Positions 1 to 7,760 of a DNA stretch of 8,765 bases are shown here, piece by piece. This DNA is from Hyphomicrobiales bacterium. GTDB lineage: Bacteria > Pseudomonadota > Alphaproteobacteria > Rhizobiales > Beijerinckiaceae. A program made the translations under genes and the position numbers. The notes under the pieces were generated by a model. The model did no database searches. It was not told the DNA's origin and was given only the letters and a program-made list of their open reading frames with translations. Numbering within the stretch: position 1 is the first letter of the stretch; each line of letters opens with the position of its first letter. The DNA lies in the NCBI GenBank assembly GCA_028290125.1, contig JAQGKM010000283.1, forward strand, positions 1-8,765, written 5' to 3'.

Positions 1-1
1 G

Positions 2-115
2 CGCCTCAAGGCGCCGCCCTTCGAGACCATGCCGCTCGACGATTTCAAGAGCGGTCTTCGCAAGATCGAACAGCGCGAGGCGACAGGACGCATTGTCCTG
101 TTGCCGCATGCTTAG
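2..115 (+). CDS. C-terminal end of a probable MDR-family oxidoreductase (5' truncated by window)
   Basis: The reading frame is open from position 2 to a TAG at 113-115 and encodes 37 residues. The visible tail contains PLDDFKSGLRKIEQREATGR and then IVLLP. This resembles the end of zinc-type alcohol dehydrogenases and NADPH:quinone reductases, in which a helix with a pattern like 'plee...al..l..g...GKiVL.p' closes the fold. The catalytic and Rossmann parts lie outside the window, so substrate and cofactor cannot be judged. The gene ends 11 nt before the XRE regulator's ATG, so the two could share a transcript. The family call rests only on this short tail and is tentative; that it is the end of a real gene is supported by protein-like composition and by its tight spacing to the next gene. 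Confidence 0.5.
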   Translation, partial: RLKAPPFETMPLDDFKSGLRKIEQREATGRIVLLPHA

Positions 116-126
116 GGGAGGGGGCC

Positions 127-1044
127 ATGGCGTTTCGCTACGATGAAATCGGGCAGAGGTTGAAAGCGTTTCGCCTCGGCTCGGGCCTCAGCGCCGACGA
201 GGTCGCGCGCTCCATCGGCATCTCGCGCACCGCGCTCTACCGCTTCGAAAAAGGCGAACTCGCCAAGATCGAAACGATCGAGCGTCTGGCCGAACTGCTC
301 GAAGTCTCCATTCCGACGCTGCTCGGCGTAGGCATCGAATACATCTCGTCCGCCGTCGCCTATTTCGAACGGATGCGACAGATCGAGGAGACGGCTGAGC
401 ACATCATCGTGCTGGCTGGCCCGATCTCTTTCCTGCTGTCGTCGGATTCCTTCCAGAGCGTGCTGGAGGAAATGCTGCGCGAGAGCATCCCCGCCGACCT
501 GCCGACGCGAGAACGCGCGCTGGCCGATGTCGCGGCGATCCTGGAAATTCTGCGGCAGCGCAAGGAGACCTATCGCAAGCGCAAGCCCGCCATCGTCAAC
601 CTGATGTCGGCGCTGGAGATCGAGCGCCTGCTGCGCAACGGCTTTACCGGCAAGACGCTGTTGCCCGAGGACGAGCAGCACCGGCGTCGTTCGCTCGCGC
701 GCGCCGAAGTCGAATATTTCGCGCGGCTGATCGAGGAAGATCCGATCGGCATCCAGATCGGCCTCGTCACCGACACGCTGCCGCAGACCGGTTTTCAGAT
801 CTTCCGGCAGCCCGAGCGCAAGATCCTGTCGATCAGCCCCTTCCGTCTCGGCGAACATCCCAATGTACGCGTCGGCGTGGCGATGATCACCTCGGCGCTC
901 GAGGCGCTGACGCTGCACGAAAAGGCCGTGAAGGACATGTGGAGCACTGCGCTGAAAGGCCATGCCGCCAGCGCCTATCTGCGCGACCTGCTGGCCGCGA
1001 CCGAGCCGCAGGCGAGACCCGTCCGACGCATCAGTTCAATCTAA
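127..1044 (+). CDS. XRE-family helix-turn-helix transcriptional regulator with uncharacterised C-terminal domain
   Basis: This 305-residue cytoplasmic protein is a likely DNA-binding regulator. Residues about 8-66 form a classic XRE/Cro-C1 helix-turn-helix: IGQRLKAFRLGSGLSADEVA, then recognition-helix residues SRTALYRFEKGE at 33-44 and the IERLAELLEVS segment at 51-61. The remaining 240 residues are not a family I recognise. They include a charged, helical middle (about 105-165, with the basic run RQRKETYRKRKP at 123-134) and a mixed alpha/beta part (about 186-290, including IGIQIGLVTDTLPQTGFQIF at 197-216), which could bind an effector. The chosen ATG follows GGGGAG at 115-120. The gene precedes the decarboxylase-like and molybdenum hydroxylase genes by 28 nt on the same strand, so it probably controls that unit and may be transcribed with it. 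The HTH call is firm; the target and ligand are inferred. Confidence 0.85.
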   Translation: MAFRYDEIGQRLKAFRLGSGLSADEVARSIGISRTALYRFEKGELAKIETIERLAELLEVSIPTLLGVGIEYISSAVAYFERMRQIEETAEHIIVLAGPISFLLSSDSFQSVLEEMLRESIPADLPTRERALADVAAILEILRQRKETYRKRKPAIVNLMSALEIERLLRNGFTGKTLLPEDEQHRRRSLARAEVEYFARLIEEDPIGIQIGLVTDTLPQTGFQIFRQPERKILSISPFRLGEHPNVRVGVAMITSALEALTLHEKAVKDMWSTALKGHAASAYLRDLLAATEPQARPVRRISSI

Positions 1045-1056
1045 TCACACGACCCC

Positions 1057-1064
1057 GGGGGAAG
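1057..1064 (+). promoter_or_regulatory. Ribosome binding site that sets the start of the decarboxylase-like gene
   Basis: GGGGGAAG lies 8 nt before the ATG at 1073. The same frame is open back to an ATG at 962, but that would overlap the end of the XRE gene by 80 nt, add a proline/arginine-rich out-of-frame-type peptide, and lack a comparable site. The site therefore supports the start at 1073. Confidence 0.7.
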
Positions 1065-1072
1065 ACGCAACG

Positions 1073-2062
1073 ATGAGCAAGAAACTGGAATTGACGCTCG
1101 CGGTGGGAGATTACGAGATCACGCGCGCGCTGCAGGACGGCTCCGTGAAGGCGGATGGCATCGACCTGAACGTCCTGACCAAGATGGACTCGACCACGCG
1201 CCACTGGCGCTTCCTGCGCAACAAGGATTTTGACGTCGCCGAAGTGTCGTGCTCGTCCTACATCGCATCCAAGGACAAGGACTTCGGCTTCGAGGCCATT
1301 CCGGTGTTCCTGCATCGCCGTTTCCGCCACGGCTTCATCTTCATCAACACCTCGAAGGGCATCACCAAGCCGACCGATCTGATCGGCAAGAAGATCGGCC
1401 TCAAGCAATATCAGTCGACCGCGATCCTGTGGCTGCGCGGCCTGCTCGACCATGAATATGGCGTGCCGTTCAAATCCATCGAATGGTTCACCGAGCTCGA
1501 CGAATCCATCGAGTTCACCAAGCCCGAAGGGCTCAAGCTGCAGAAGATCCGCGATGACCAGTCCATCGAGCAGATGCTGGCCGAAGGCGAAATCGACGCC
1601 CTCATTCATCCCGATCTCATCCAGCCGCTGATCGACAAGGACCCGCGCGTCGGGCGTCTCTTCCCCAACTACAAGGAAGAGGAGATGGCCTTCTACAAGC
1701 GCACCGAGATTTTCCCGATCATGCACACGATGGGGATCAAGAAGGAGATCGTCGAGAAGTACCCGTGGGTGCCGATCAATCTCTTTCACGCCTTCAACAA
1801 GGCGAAGGACGTCGCCATGAAGCGGATGGAGAATCCGCGCATCGTGCCGCTCGCCTGGTATCGTGAGGCCTGGGAAGAGCAGGAAGCGCTGCTCGGTCCC
1901 GATCCTTGGGAGAACGGCCTGACGGACAAGAACACGAAGCAGCTCGAAATGCTGTCGATGTTCGCGCACGAGCAGGGCCTCACCAATCGCCGCATGTCGC
2001 TCGACGAGCTGTTCCTCGACGTTTCGCAGGGCCGCAAGCGCGGCCATGTGTTCCGCGTCTGA
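1073..2062 (+). CDS. 4,5-dihydroxyphthalate decarboxylase-like protein (periplasmic-binding-protein fold, no signal peptide)
   Basis: The 329-residue product resembles the 4,5-dihydroxyphthalate decarboxylase (Pht5-type) family, often auto-annotated as an 'ABC transporter substrate-binding protein' because it shares the type 2 periplasmic-binding fold. Visible family-like segments are AVGDYEITRAL (10-20), DGIDLNVL (28-35), FDVAEVSCSSYI (53-64), IPVFLHRRFRHGFIFIN (76-92), IGKKIGLKQYQSTAILWLRG (104-123), EGEIDALIHP (171-180) and GRLFPNYKEEE (194-204). Length matches the family. The N-terminus begins directly with a beta strand and has neither a Sec nor a Tat signal, so the protein should stay in the cytoplasm, which favours an enzyme over a transporter component. 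It sits 27 nt upstream of the molybdenum hydroxylase genes, suggesting one pathway. A plausible role is decarboxylation of a hydroxylated aromatic or heteroaromatic carboxylate. The exact substrate is unknown, and a ligand-sensing role is not excluded. Confidence 0.7.
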   Translation: MSKKLELTLAVGDYEITRALQDGSVKADGIDLNVLTKMDSTTRHWRFLRNKDFDVAEVSCSSYIASKDKDFGFEAIPVFLHRRFRHGFIFINTSKGITKPTDLIGKKIGLKQYQSTAILWLRGLLDHEYGVPFKSIEWFTELDESIEFTKPEGLKLQKIRDDQSIEQMLAEGEIDALIHPDLIQPLIDKDPRVGRLFPNYKEEEMAFYKRTEIFPIMHTMGIKKEIVEKYPWVPINLFHAFNKAKDVAMKRMENPRIVPLAWYREAWEEQEALLGPDPWENGLTDKNTKQLEMLSMFAHEQGLTNRRMSLDELFLDVSQGRKRGHVFRV

Positions 2063-2089
2063 CGCGCCCCCGGGAGGAGAAATAACAAG

Positions 2090-2956
2090 ATGAAACTTCC
2101 TCATTTCGATTATCAGGCGCCGGCTTCCCTCGACGAGGCTGTCGCGCTGCTGGTCGCGGGCGATGGCGGCGCGCGGCCGCTTGCCGGCGGCCAGAGCTTT
2201 GTCCCGATCATGGCGTTCCGGCTCGCCGAGCCGTCCATGCTCGTCGATCTGCGCAAGATTCCCGGCCTCGACCAAATCGAGATCGGCGACGAGGGCGTGC
2301 GCATCGGCGCGATGGTGCGCTGGCGCGACCTTCTCGATGATGCGCGACTGGCGAGCGCTCTGCCGCTGCTGCCCGCCGCCATCGATCATGTGGCGCATTA
2401 CCAGATCCGCAATCGCGGCACGGTCGGCGGCTCGCTGGCGCATGCCGATCCTGCGGCTGAAATGCCGACGATCGCGCTGACCTGCGACGCCGTGATCGAC
2501 GTCATCGGCTCGAAGGGCAAACGCTCGATCCCGGCGGCCGATCTCTTCACCGGTCCGTTGATGACGTCGCTCGACAGCGACGAGATCATCACCTCGGTGC
2601 TACTGCCGGCCTGGCCGGCTTCGCGCCGCTGGGGCTTTCAGGAGTTCTCGCGCCGTCGTGGCGATTTCGCGCTGGCGGGCATCGCGGTGTTCTATGACGA
2701 AGACGCTTCCGGCGTTGTCGCCAACGCGCATATCGGCGCCATCTCGGTCGGCGACACGCCGCTGCGTCTGTCGAAAGCCGAAGCGGCGCTCAACGGGCGC
2801 AAGATCGACGAGGCGACGTTGGCCGAAGTGGCGGCCGTCGCCTCCGGCGAAGTCGATCCGAACGGCGACATTCACGCGAGCGCGCGTTATCGCAAGGCGC
2901 TCGTCGGCACGCTCCTGAGCCGCGCGTTGAGCGCTGCGGCCAATCGGAAGGCTTGA
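2090..2956 (+). CDS. Molybdenum hydroxylase FAD-binding (medium) subunit, CoxM/xanthine dehydrogenase subunit M type
   Basis: This is the 288-residue flavin subunit of a three-subunit molybdenum hydroxylase. It passes electrons from the [2Fe-2S] subunit to FAD and then to an external acceptor. It starts like its relatives with FDYQAPASLDEAVALL (6-21). It has the two FAD-binding signatures of the PCMH/CO dehydrogenase flavoprotein fold: AGGQSFVP (32-39) and the TVGGSLAHADPAAEMP stretch at 111-126, preceded by IRNRG. The C-terminal CO dehydrogenase flavoprotein domain covers roughly 170-285, with the FQEFSRRRGDFALAGIAV segment typical of it. Length is normal for the family. A strong Shine-Dalgarno GGGAGGAG (2072-2079) precedes the ATG at 2090. 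The stop lies 3 nt before the next subunit's ATG, so translation is probably coupled. Subunit order M-S-L is the usual one. Confidence 0.95.
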   Translation: MKLPHFDYQAPASLDEAVALLVAGDGGARPLAGGQSFVPIMAFRLAEPSMLVDLRKIPGLDQIEIGDEGVRIGAMVRWRDLLDDARLASALPLLPAAIDHVAHYQIRNRGTVGGSLAHADPAAEMPTIALTCDAVIDVIGSKGKRSIPAADLFTGPLMTSLDSDEIITSVLLPAWPASRRWGFQEFSRRRGDFALAGIAVFYDEDASGVVANAHIGAISVGDTPLRLSKAEAALNGRKIDEATLAEVAAVASGEVDPNGDIHASARYRKALVGTLLSRALSAAANRKA

Positions 2957-2959
2957 ACG

Positions 2960-3435
<476 letters not shown>

Positions 3436-3439
<4 letters not shown>

Positions 3440-5739
3440 AGCCCGCCAGCCACCACACTCAAAACAGCTATGTCGGCGGGCACATCGAGCGGGTCGAGGA
3501 TTACCGCTTCCTGCGTGGCGAAGGCCAATATCTCGATGACGTCTCGCGGCCCGGACAATGGCAGGCGGCGTTTCTGCGTTCGCCGGTCGCGCATGGCCGC
3601 ATCGTCAAGATTGATGCGTCGGCTGCGCTGGCGCTCCCAGGCGTGCACGCCGTCGTCACCGCGAACGACATCGAAGGCGAGATTCCGACCATTCCGTTCC
3701 GTCGGCCGAACCCGACCATCGGACCCTATGCGCAACCGATCATCGCGCGCGACAAGGTTCGCTATTATGGCGAGCCGGTCGCGATGGTGCTCGCCGACAG
3801 CGCCGAACTCGCCGAAGACGCGCTCGGCGTCATCGTGCTCGACATCGACACCCTGCCGCCGGTGATCGCGCGTGAAGCGGCCATGTCCGACAAGGTGCTG
3901 CTGTTCGATGAGGTGAAGACGAACGTCCCGACCGTGTTCAACGCCGACAAGGGCGATGCGGAGGCGGCTTTCGCCGCAGCCGATTACACGATCCGCGACC
4001 AGTTCTACACGCAGCGCCAGACAGCGCTCCCGATGGAGACGCGTGGGCTGCTGGCGGAGTGGGACGCGAAGCTCGGCAAACTCAGCGTGTCCGGCGCGGC
4101 GAAACTGCCGTTCTTCAACCGCAAGGCGATGGCCAAGATGATGAAGCTGCCGGAAGAGGCGGTGGATTACATCGAGCTCGATGTCGGCGGCGGCTTCGGC
4201 GCGCGCGGAGAATTCTACCCGGAAGATTATCTCGTCGCTTTCGGCGCGCGCAAGTTCGGCCGTCCGGTGAAATGGATCGAGGACCGACGCGAGCATCTCA
4301 TGGCGATCGGCCATTCGCGCGAATGTTCGTCCGATGTCGAGCTGGCGTTCAGCAAGGATGGCGTGATCCTCGGCATGCGCGGGTCGCTCTATGTCAATGT
4401 TGGCGCCTATGTGCGTCCCAATGGCATGACGCCGGTGCGCAACGCCGCGCAATTCATGTCGGGACCCTATCGCGTTCCCGCCATCCATCTCGACGCCTAC
4501 GCCTTCGTCTCCAACAAGACTCCGGCCGGCACCTATCGCGGGCCAGGCCGCTACGAGGGCTGCTTCTTCATCGAGCGGCTGATGGACCAGGCGGCAGCGG
4601 GGCTCGGCATCGACCGGCTCGAAATCCGCCGGCGCAATCTGATCACCCATGCGGAAATGCCCTATCCGCTCGCGACCGTGCTGCCGAGCGACGGACGCGC
4701 GGAAACACAGTGCGATTCCGGACATCATCTCGAACCTTTCGAACTCGTGGTGAAGGATTCGAACTGGGCCGAAAAGGCTGCGCTGCAAGGCAAACTCATC
4801 GACGGCCGCTACCACGGCATCGCCATTGGCTCGTTCATCGAAGGCGGCGCCTCCGGGCCGCAGGAGAACGTGCGCATGGAGCTGCATGCGGACGGCAAGG
4901 TCGGCCTTTACGCAGGCTCGTCGGCGATCGGGCAGGGGCTCGAGACCATCCTGTCGCAGATTGCGGCGGATGCGCTGGAGTTGCCGATGGAGCGCATCGA
5001 GGTGTTCCACGGCTCCACCACCTACCTCAAGGAAGGCTGGGGCTCGTTCGGGTCGCGCGCCACCGTGATGGGCGGCTCCGCCGTGCTCGACGCCGCGAAG
5101 AAGTTTTTGGCGGCCTTCAAGATCCACGCGGCGGCGCGGCTCGGTGTGACGATCGAAGAAGTGACCGTGTCGGAGGGCGTTGCGCGCACCGCCGACGGGC
5201 GTTCGGTGCCGTTGGCGGAAGTGGTGAAGGACGGCATCAACGTCGACGGCTCGTTCAAGAACCAGACGCCGACCTACACGTATGGCACGTCCTTCGCGCA
5301 TGTCGCGGTGGACGCCGGAACGGGGCATGTCGAGGTGATCGACTATGTGGTCGCCGATGACGTGGGGCGCATCATCAACTCGATGACGCTGCACGGGCAG
5401 GTCATGGGCGCCGCCGTGCAGGGCTTCGGGTCGGTGTTCTCGGAAGAGCTCGTCTACAGTGACGAGGGTCAATTGATGGTGGGCTCGCTCGCCGATTATT
5501 TGGTGCCGCTGGCGAGCGACTATCCGGTCGTGCGCTGTCACTCGCTGGAGAGCTATCCGTCGCCGACCAATCCGCTCGGCGCCAAGGGCGCGGGCGAGGG
5601 CGGCATCATTCCGGTGGGCGGCGTCGTCGCCAATGCCGTGGCGAATGCGCTGTCGTCGTTCGGCGTCAAGCCGAACGTGCTGCCGCTGTCGCCATCGCGT
5701 GTGTGGGAAATGATCGAGGATGCGCGCGCGAAGGCGTGA
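3436..5739 (+). CDS. Molybdenum hydroxylase molybdopterin-binding large subunit, form II CoxL-like (not a true CO dehydrogenase)
   Basis: This 767-residue subunit carries the Mo-cytosine dinucleotide cofactor and the active site. The a/b hammerhead domain is at about 20-130 (VEDYRFLRGEGQYLDDV, RSPVAHGRI, YYGEPVAMVLADS) and the molybdopterin-binding domain at about 150-700. Visible signatures are GGGFGARG (251-258), GTYRGPGRYEG (365-375), AIGQGLET (497-504) and GAKGAGEGG (715-723), which contains the catalytic glutamate E721. True CO dehydrogenases have AYxCSFR in the active-site loop, with the cysteine that carries copper. Here the loop is TYRGPGR (366-372), with no cysteine, close to the form II AYRGAGR. 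The enzyme should therefore hydroxylate an organic substrate, probably an aromatic or N-heteroaromatic ring. No maturation gene (XdhC/CoxD-G type) is in view. Start is fixed by the ATGA overlap with the small subunit. Family is certain; substrate is unknown. Confidence 0.95.
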
Positions 5740-5755
5740 CGCTCACCTCTGCATG

Positions 5756-5827
5756 GCGAGCCGCAGGCGAAGCGATCCAGAAGCCACACGTGGGGCGTCT
5801 GGATGGCTTCGCTTCGCTCGCAACGAC
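5756..5827. repeat. Long imperfect palindrome between convergent genes, probable dispersed palindromic element / bidirectional terminator
   Basis: Positions 5767-5789 pair with 5790-5812 in 20 of 23 positions around the central CACGTG (5787-5792). Mismatches are 5774/5805, 5782/5797 and 5786/5793. The outer GCGAGC (5756-5761) also pairs with GCTCGC (5816-5821), with an uneven internal loop. The right part, from CTGGATGGCTTCGCTTCGCT (5799-5818) to CAACGACGG, resembles from memory a palindromic intergenic repeat common in Bradyrhizobium-type genomes. It fills most of the 96-nt gap between two converging genes, where an RNA hairpin could stop transcription from both sides. There is no T-run, so it is not a canonical intrinsic terminator. 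Confidence 0.65.
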
Positions 5828-5835
5828 GGCGCGGC

Positions 5836-6849
5836 TCACCACTCCAGAATTTTCGCCGTCTGATCGAGGACGGGCTGCGGCACCGCAGCGGCCTTCTTCA
5901 CCAGCGCGTCGAGTTCGGACGCTGTTTTCGGCCTGATCTCCAGCATCTGCTTCTTGGCGTCGGCGAGCAGCTCGGGGTCCTTCAGCGCAGCCTCATAGCC
6001 CTTGCGCAACATGTCGACGCGATCGGCGGGCACTTCGGGCGCGACCCAATGATTGTAGCCGATGGCTGTCGGCAGCGTGACGACTGTCGCGATCTGCCGC
6101 GCTTCCTCGGTCTTCACAAGGTCGAGCAACAGCGGCGCGTCGGGCAGATCCGGCTCCTTCTCGAAGCCGATCTGCGCCAGCACCGAGACTTTTTTGTCGC
6201 GCAGCCAATCGGGCTTCGTGCTGACGAGAGATGACCAGGCGCCGCCGCCACGGCCTTCGACCTCGCCGCGTTCCAGCGCGAGATTGCTTTCGTTGGTGCC
6301 GGCATAGCCGTTGATGATCTTGAATTTGGTGCCGACCAGCGCGTTGAGAATGGCCGGGTAGATGTTGGCGTCGGAGATCACGCCGGAGCCCGCCACGGAG
6401 ACTTCGCGCTTCTTCGCGTCGTCGATGCTGGTGATTCCCGAGGCGCGCCACGTGTAGACGGTGTTGTTCGAATAGGCCATCGAGCCGAGCCAGACGAATT
6501 TTGCCGGGTCGTATTGCGCGCCCTTGCCGCCGAGCATCTGGAACATCGCGGCGCCCTGGTTGACGCCCGCGATATAGGTGCCGTCCTTCGCCGCCGCCGC
6601 ATAGACATGGTTGGCCGCGCGCACGCCGCCGGCGCCCGTCATGTTCTGCACGACGACATTCGGCGCGCCGGGGATGTGGCTGCCCAGCACGCGCGCCAGC
6701 AGGCGCGCATAGAGATCGTAACCGCCGCCCGGGCCGAACCCCACCATGATGTTGATCGTCTTGCCTTTGTAGAAGGGCTCCTGCGCGAGCGCCGGCGAGG
6801 CGCCGAGCGCAAGAACCACAAGTCCAAAACGCATACAATCTCGCATCAT
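5836..6849 (-). CDS. TctC/Bug-family tripartite tricarboxylate transporter solute-binding protein
   Basis: The product is a 337-residue periplasmic binding protein. A Sec signal peptide covers residues 1-22 (RFGLVVLALGASPALA, cleavage predicted before Q23). The mature part has the Bug/TctC hallmarks: INIMVGFGPGGGYDLYARLL (33-52), where the glycine loop and D45 contact ligand carboxylates in known family members; NVVVQNMTGAGGVRAAN (64-80); and the GVNQGAAMFQ and GEVEGRGGGAW segments of the second lobe. The frame is open upstream to 7104, but that would overlap the GntR gene. The start at 6849 (or the adjacent ATG at 6846) follows GAGG at 6855-6858 and directly precedes the signal peptide. No TctA or TctB membrane gene is visible, so it is an orphan here; such orphans are common in this family. 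It follows the GntR gene by 76 nt and is probably co-transcribed. Ligand is unknown; a carboxylate is expected. Confidence 0.92.
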   Translation of the reverse strand: MMRDCMRFGLVVLALGASPALAQEPFYKGKTINIMVGFGPGGGYDLYARLLARVLGSHIPGAPNVVVQNMTGAGGVRAANHVYAAAAKDGTYIAGVNQGAAMFQMLGGKGAQYDPAKFVWLGSMAYSNNTVYTWRASGITSIDDAKKREVSVAGSGVISDANIYPAILNALVGTKFKIINGYAGTNESNLALERGEVEGRGGGAWSSLVSTKPDWLRDKKVSVLAQIGFEKEPDLPDAPLLLDLVKTEEARQIATVVTLPTAIGYNHWVAPEVPADRVDMLRKGYEAALKDPELLADAKKQMLEIRPKTASELDALVKKAAAVPQPVLDQTAKILEW

Positions 6850-6925
6850 CTTCGCCTCATCGTTCGCGTGACACCGGTAAGTCTGGATCGGCGGACGCCG
6901 ATACGTCAATCGCATGTTTGCGCCT

Positions 6926-7612
6926 TCATTTCGCGACGCGGCGCGGGCGCCGTGCAGCGCCGGCGCTGACCTGCTCGTAGGCGTCCTCGACAAGATTGAC
7001 ATGCCGCAACATCGCGGCGTGCGCCTCGGCTGCATCGCCGCGCAGGATGGCGGCGATGACGATCGCATGTTCGGCATGCGAGCGCGCCAGACGTCCGGGC
7101 GCACGAAACTGCGCGCGACGAAACGGCGAGAGGCGCCGGCGCAGCGCAGTGGCGATGTCGATCAGCAAGGTGTTGTGCGTGCCCGCGTAGATCGCCGAAT
7201 GGAACGCCGTGTTGGCGTCCGCATATTCGGCCTCGTTGCGCTTCTTCACCATCGGGCCCATGCGCTCGTGCAGCGCCTCGAGGCGGCGACGATCGATCGG
7301 CGTCATGCCGAGCGCGCAGAGACGCGCACAGGTCGCCTCGATCTCGCCCATGGCGACGAACATTTCGTCGACGCGCTCGGCGGTGAGATCCGCAACCGTG
7401 GCGCCGCGGCGCGGGCGGATTTCGACGAGGCCGGTGTGGCCGAGCAGCCGAAGCGCTTCGCGCACAGGCGTGCGTGAGACGCCGTAACGGTCTGCAAGGC
7501 CTTGCTCATCCAGCCGTGCGCCGGGCGCGAAAACGCCTGTCAGAATGGCGTCTGCGATGTCGGAGGCAAGCTGTTCGGCGCGTGTCGACATGGATGTTAT
7601 GGCCCGTTTCAT
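6926..7612 (-). CDS. GntR-family transcriptional regulator, FadR/FCD subfamily
   Basis: The product is a 228-residue DNA-binding regulator. The winged helix is at residues about 12-75: ASDIADAILTGVFAPGARLD, the recognition region LADRYGVSRTPVREALRLL (39-57) and the wing IRPRRGATV (65-73). The FCD effector domain follows at about 78-218. It has H138 (NTAFH), H182 (AEH) and H204 (LRH) in positions that usually bind a metal with the effector; the usual first acidic ligand is N134 here. Members of this subfamily typically respond to small carboxylic acids. The ATG at 7612 has no clear Shine-Dalgarno, and an in-frame ATG at 7591 (MSTRAEQ) is an equally good start. The gene is divergent from the family 5 binding protein and upstream of the TctC gene, so it likely controls one or both. 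Confidence 0.93.
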   Translation of the reverse strand: MKRAITSMSTRAEQLASDIADAILTGVFAPGARLDEQGLADRYGVSRTPVREALRLLGHTGLVEIRPRRGATVADLTAERVDEMFVAMGEIEATCARLCALGMTPIDRRRLEALHERMGPMVKKRNEAEYADANTAFHSAIYAGTHNTLLIDIATALRRRLSPFRRAQFRAPGRLARSHAEHAIVIAAILRGDAAEAHAAMLRHVNLVEDAYEQVSAGAARRPRRVAK

Positions 7613-7760
7613 TCAGTTCTAACGCCAATCGCGCGATATTTCGTGCCCTGTTCTTGTGCGCAGCCTTCCGAAATTTGCGCAGGGACGCCGTTCATTTGGG
7701 CATACGATTGCGGCGGATTGTATGCAAAATCCTCTCCGACATCCCGCCTCGGAGGCAGTC
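7613..7760. other. Divergent intergenic region between GntR regulator and ABC binding protein gene
   Basis: This 148-bp stretch separates two divergent genes and should hold both promoters. Its leftmost and central parts show no convincing protein. The plus-strand side holds the inverted repeats at 7698-7732 and a strong Shine-Dalgarno GGAGG at 7751-7755. I could not assign -35 and -10 boxes with confidence. TTGGGC (7696-7701) with TTGTAT (7718-7723), 16 bp apart, is a weak candidate for the plus-strand promoter. Confidence 0.6.
7698..7732. promoter_or_regulatory. Candidate GntR/FCD operator pair upstream of the binding protein gene
   Basis: TTGTATGCAA (7718-7727) is one mismatch from the palindrome TTGTATACAA, a shape like known FCD-type GntR operators. 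It is nested in flanking GGATT (7715-7719) and AATCC (7728-7732). A related sequence, GGGCATACGA (7698-7707), matches the site's reverse complement TTGCATACAA at 7 of 10 positions and lies 20 bp upstream, two helical turns away. GCATAC (7700-7705) and GTATGC (7720-7725) are also exact inverted repeats of each other. The position is 33 bp upstream of the ATG at 7761 and next to a divergent GntR gene. Binding by that regulator is an inference. Confidence 0.45.

Noticed and set aside
962..1072. An upstream ATG giving a longer decarboxylase-like protein (366 residues).
   Set aside because: The extension overlaps the XRE gene out of frame, is Pro/Arg-rich and not protein-like, and the ATG at 1073 has a good ribosome binding site.
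1031..2443. A 470-codon minus-strand frame across the decarboxylase-like gene and the start of the FAD subunit.
   Set aside because: It is antisense to two well-supported genes, has low-complexity composition, and no domain or ribosome binding site of note.
4059..5360. A 433-codon plus-strand frame inside the large subunit gene.
   Set aside because: It is an arginine-rich out-of-frame reading of a conserved enzyme gene, expected from GC-rich codon bias.
6850..7104. An upstream extension of the TctC gene to an ATG at 7104.
   Set aside because: It would overlap the GntR gene and put 85 non-conserved residues ahead of an obvious signal peptide.
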